This document shows, in pieces, positions 5,302 to 5,469 of a DNA stretch of 5,469 nt. The DNA comes from Nitrososphaerota archaeon (GTDB lineage Archaea > Thermoproteota > Nitrososphaeria > Nitrososphaerales > Nitrosopumilaceae): positions 1 through 5,469 of the forward strand of contig JACZUQ010000035.1 of NCBI GenBank assembly GCA_022573065.1, written 5' to 3'. The notes below the pieces were generated by a model. It did no database searches. It was given only the letters and a program-made list of their open reading frames with translations, and was not told the DNA's origin. A program made the translations under genes and the position numbers. The number at the start of each line of letters is the position of its first letter. The first letter of the stretch is position 1.

Positions 5302-5469
5302 ATGACAATGTTCTTTGATGAAGATTTTGATAGTCTGTTCGAAAATATGTCTAGGTCTTTCATGAATCTAGATGGTATTTTTGAAGTGACTAGAGAACCT
5401 GGAATTCATAGTTCTGTTCCATTTTATTATGGTTATACCATGACCATTGGACCTGACGGAAATCCAGTA
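5302..5469 (+). CDS. hsp20: Small heat-shock protein Hsp20/alpha-crystallin family (5' part, runs off the window)
   Basis: The 56 visible codons encode an N-terminal arm, MTMFFDEDFDSLFENMSRSF, which is acidic and aromatic as in archaeal Hsp20 proteins. It ends with FYYGYTMTIGPDGNPV, matching the GYSxTIGPDGKP entry strand found in many archaeal Hsp20 sequences. The alpha-crystallin domain itself lies beyond the right edge and cannot be checked. Hsp20 proteins are ATP-independent holdases that bind unfolding proteins in the cytoplasm and form oligomers. The start may be the ATG at 5302 or, more likely from ribosome-site spacing, the one at 5308. A near-consensus TATA box and a short leader with AGGTGA precede it. 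The gene diverges from the ACT-domain gene across about 100 very AT-rich bases. Confidence 0.88.
   Translation, partial: MTMFFDEDFDSLFENMSRSFMNLDGIFEVTREPGIHSSVPFYYGYTMTIGPDGNPV

Noticed and set aside
1..5469. Search by eye for tRNA/rRNA genes, CRISPR repeats, insertion-sequence ends or transposase fragments
   Set aside because: No cloverleaf-like segment, regularly spaced repeat or transposase motif was seen; coding genes fill nearly all of the window and the gaps are about 115 bases or shorter.

Overview
The window reads as a piece of an AT-rich archaeal chromosome, most likely from an ammonia-oxidising-type Thaumarchaeon (Nitrososphaerota, Nitrosopumilus-like). This is an inference. It rests on AT-rich codon use, GGTGA-type Shine-Dalgarno sites inside polycistrons, TATA-like boxes about 25 bp from start codons (leaderless-type promoters), a short Hsp20 with the archaeal 'GYTMTIGPDGNP' signature, and small archaeal-looking hypothetical proteins. 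No RNA gene, mobile element or CRISPR array is visible.

Layout. Positions 3-119 (+) hold the last 38 codons of an unrecognised gene. It converges on a three-gene minus-strand operon that is read from 4086 down to 139. The order is etfB (electron transfer flavoprotein beta), etfA (alpha; its ATGA start overlaps the etfB stop) and a long FixC/ETF:quinone oxidoreductase fused at its C-terminus to a FixX-type [4Fe-4S] ferredoxin. Together they form an EtfABCX (FixABCX)-type module. EtfAB would collect electrons from flavin dehydrogenases or NADH. The fused CX protein would pass them through FAD and one iron-sulfur cluster to the membrane quinone pool.

The fixC-like gene needs a re-called start. 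The first ATG/GTG/TTG in its frame (GTG at 1842) would remove the whole N-terminal FAD-binding fold. The frame is open up to a CTG at 2013, five bases after a perfect GGTGAT site and just after two in-frame stops, so a CTG start is the best reading.

Positions 4087-4200 form a divergent promoter region. It contains a perfect 7-bp inverted repeat directly abutting the etfB start codon, a candidate operator. To its right are a 108-residue hypothetical protein with an internal Gly/Met-rich segment (4201-4527, +), a convergent 220-residue ACT-domain-like protein (4536-5198, -), a second divergent promoter region (5199-5301) and the first 56 codons of an Hsp20 small heat-shock protein that runs off the window.

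The most interesting content is the ETF module: a beta subunit with bifurcation-type sequence, an alpha subunit whose normal FAD-contact motifs are replaced, and a CX fusion with an apparent insertion of some 80 residues. It may be a divergent archaeal ETF class with uncharacterised electron routing.
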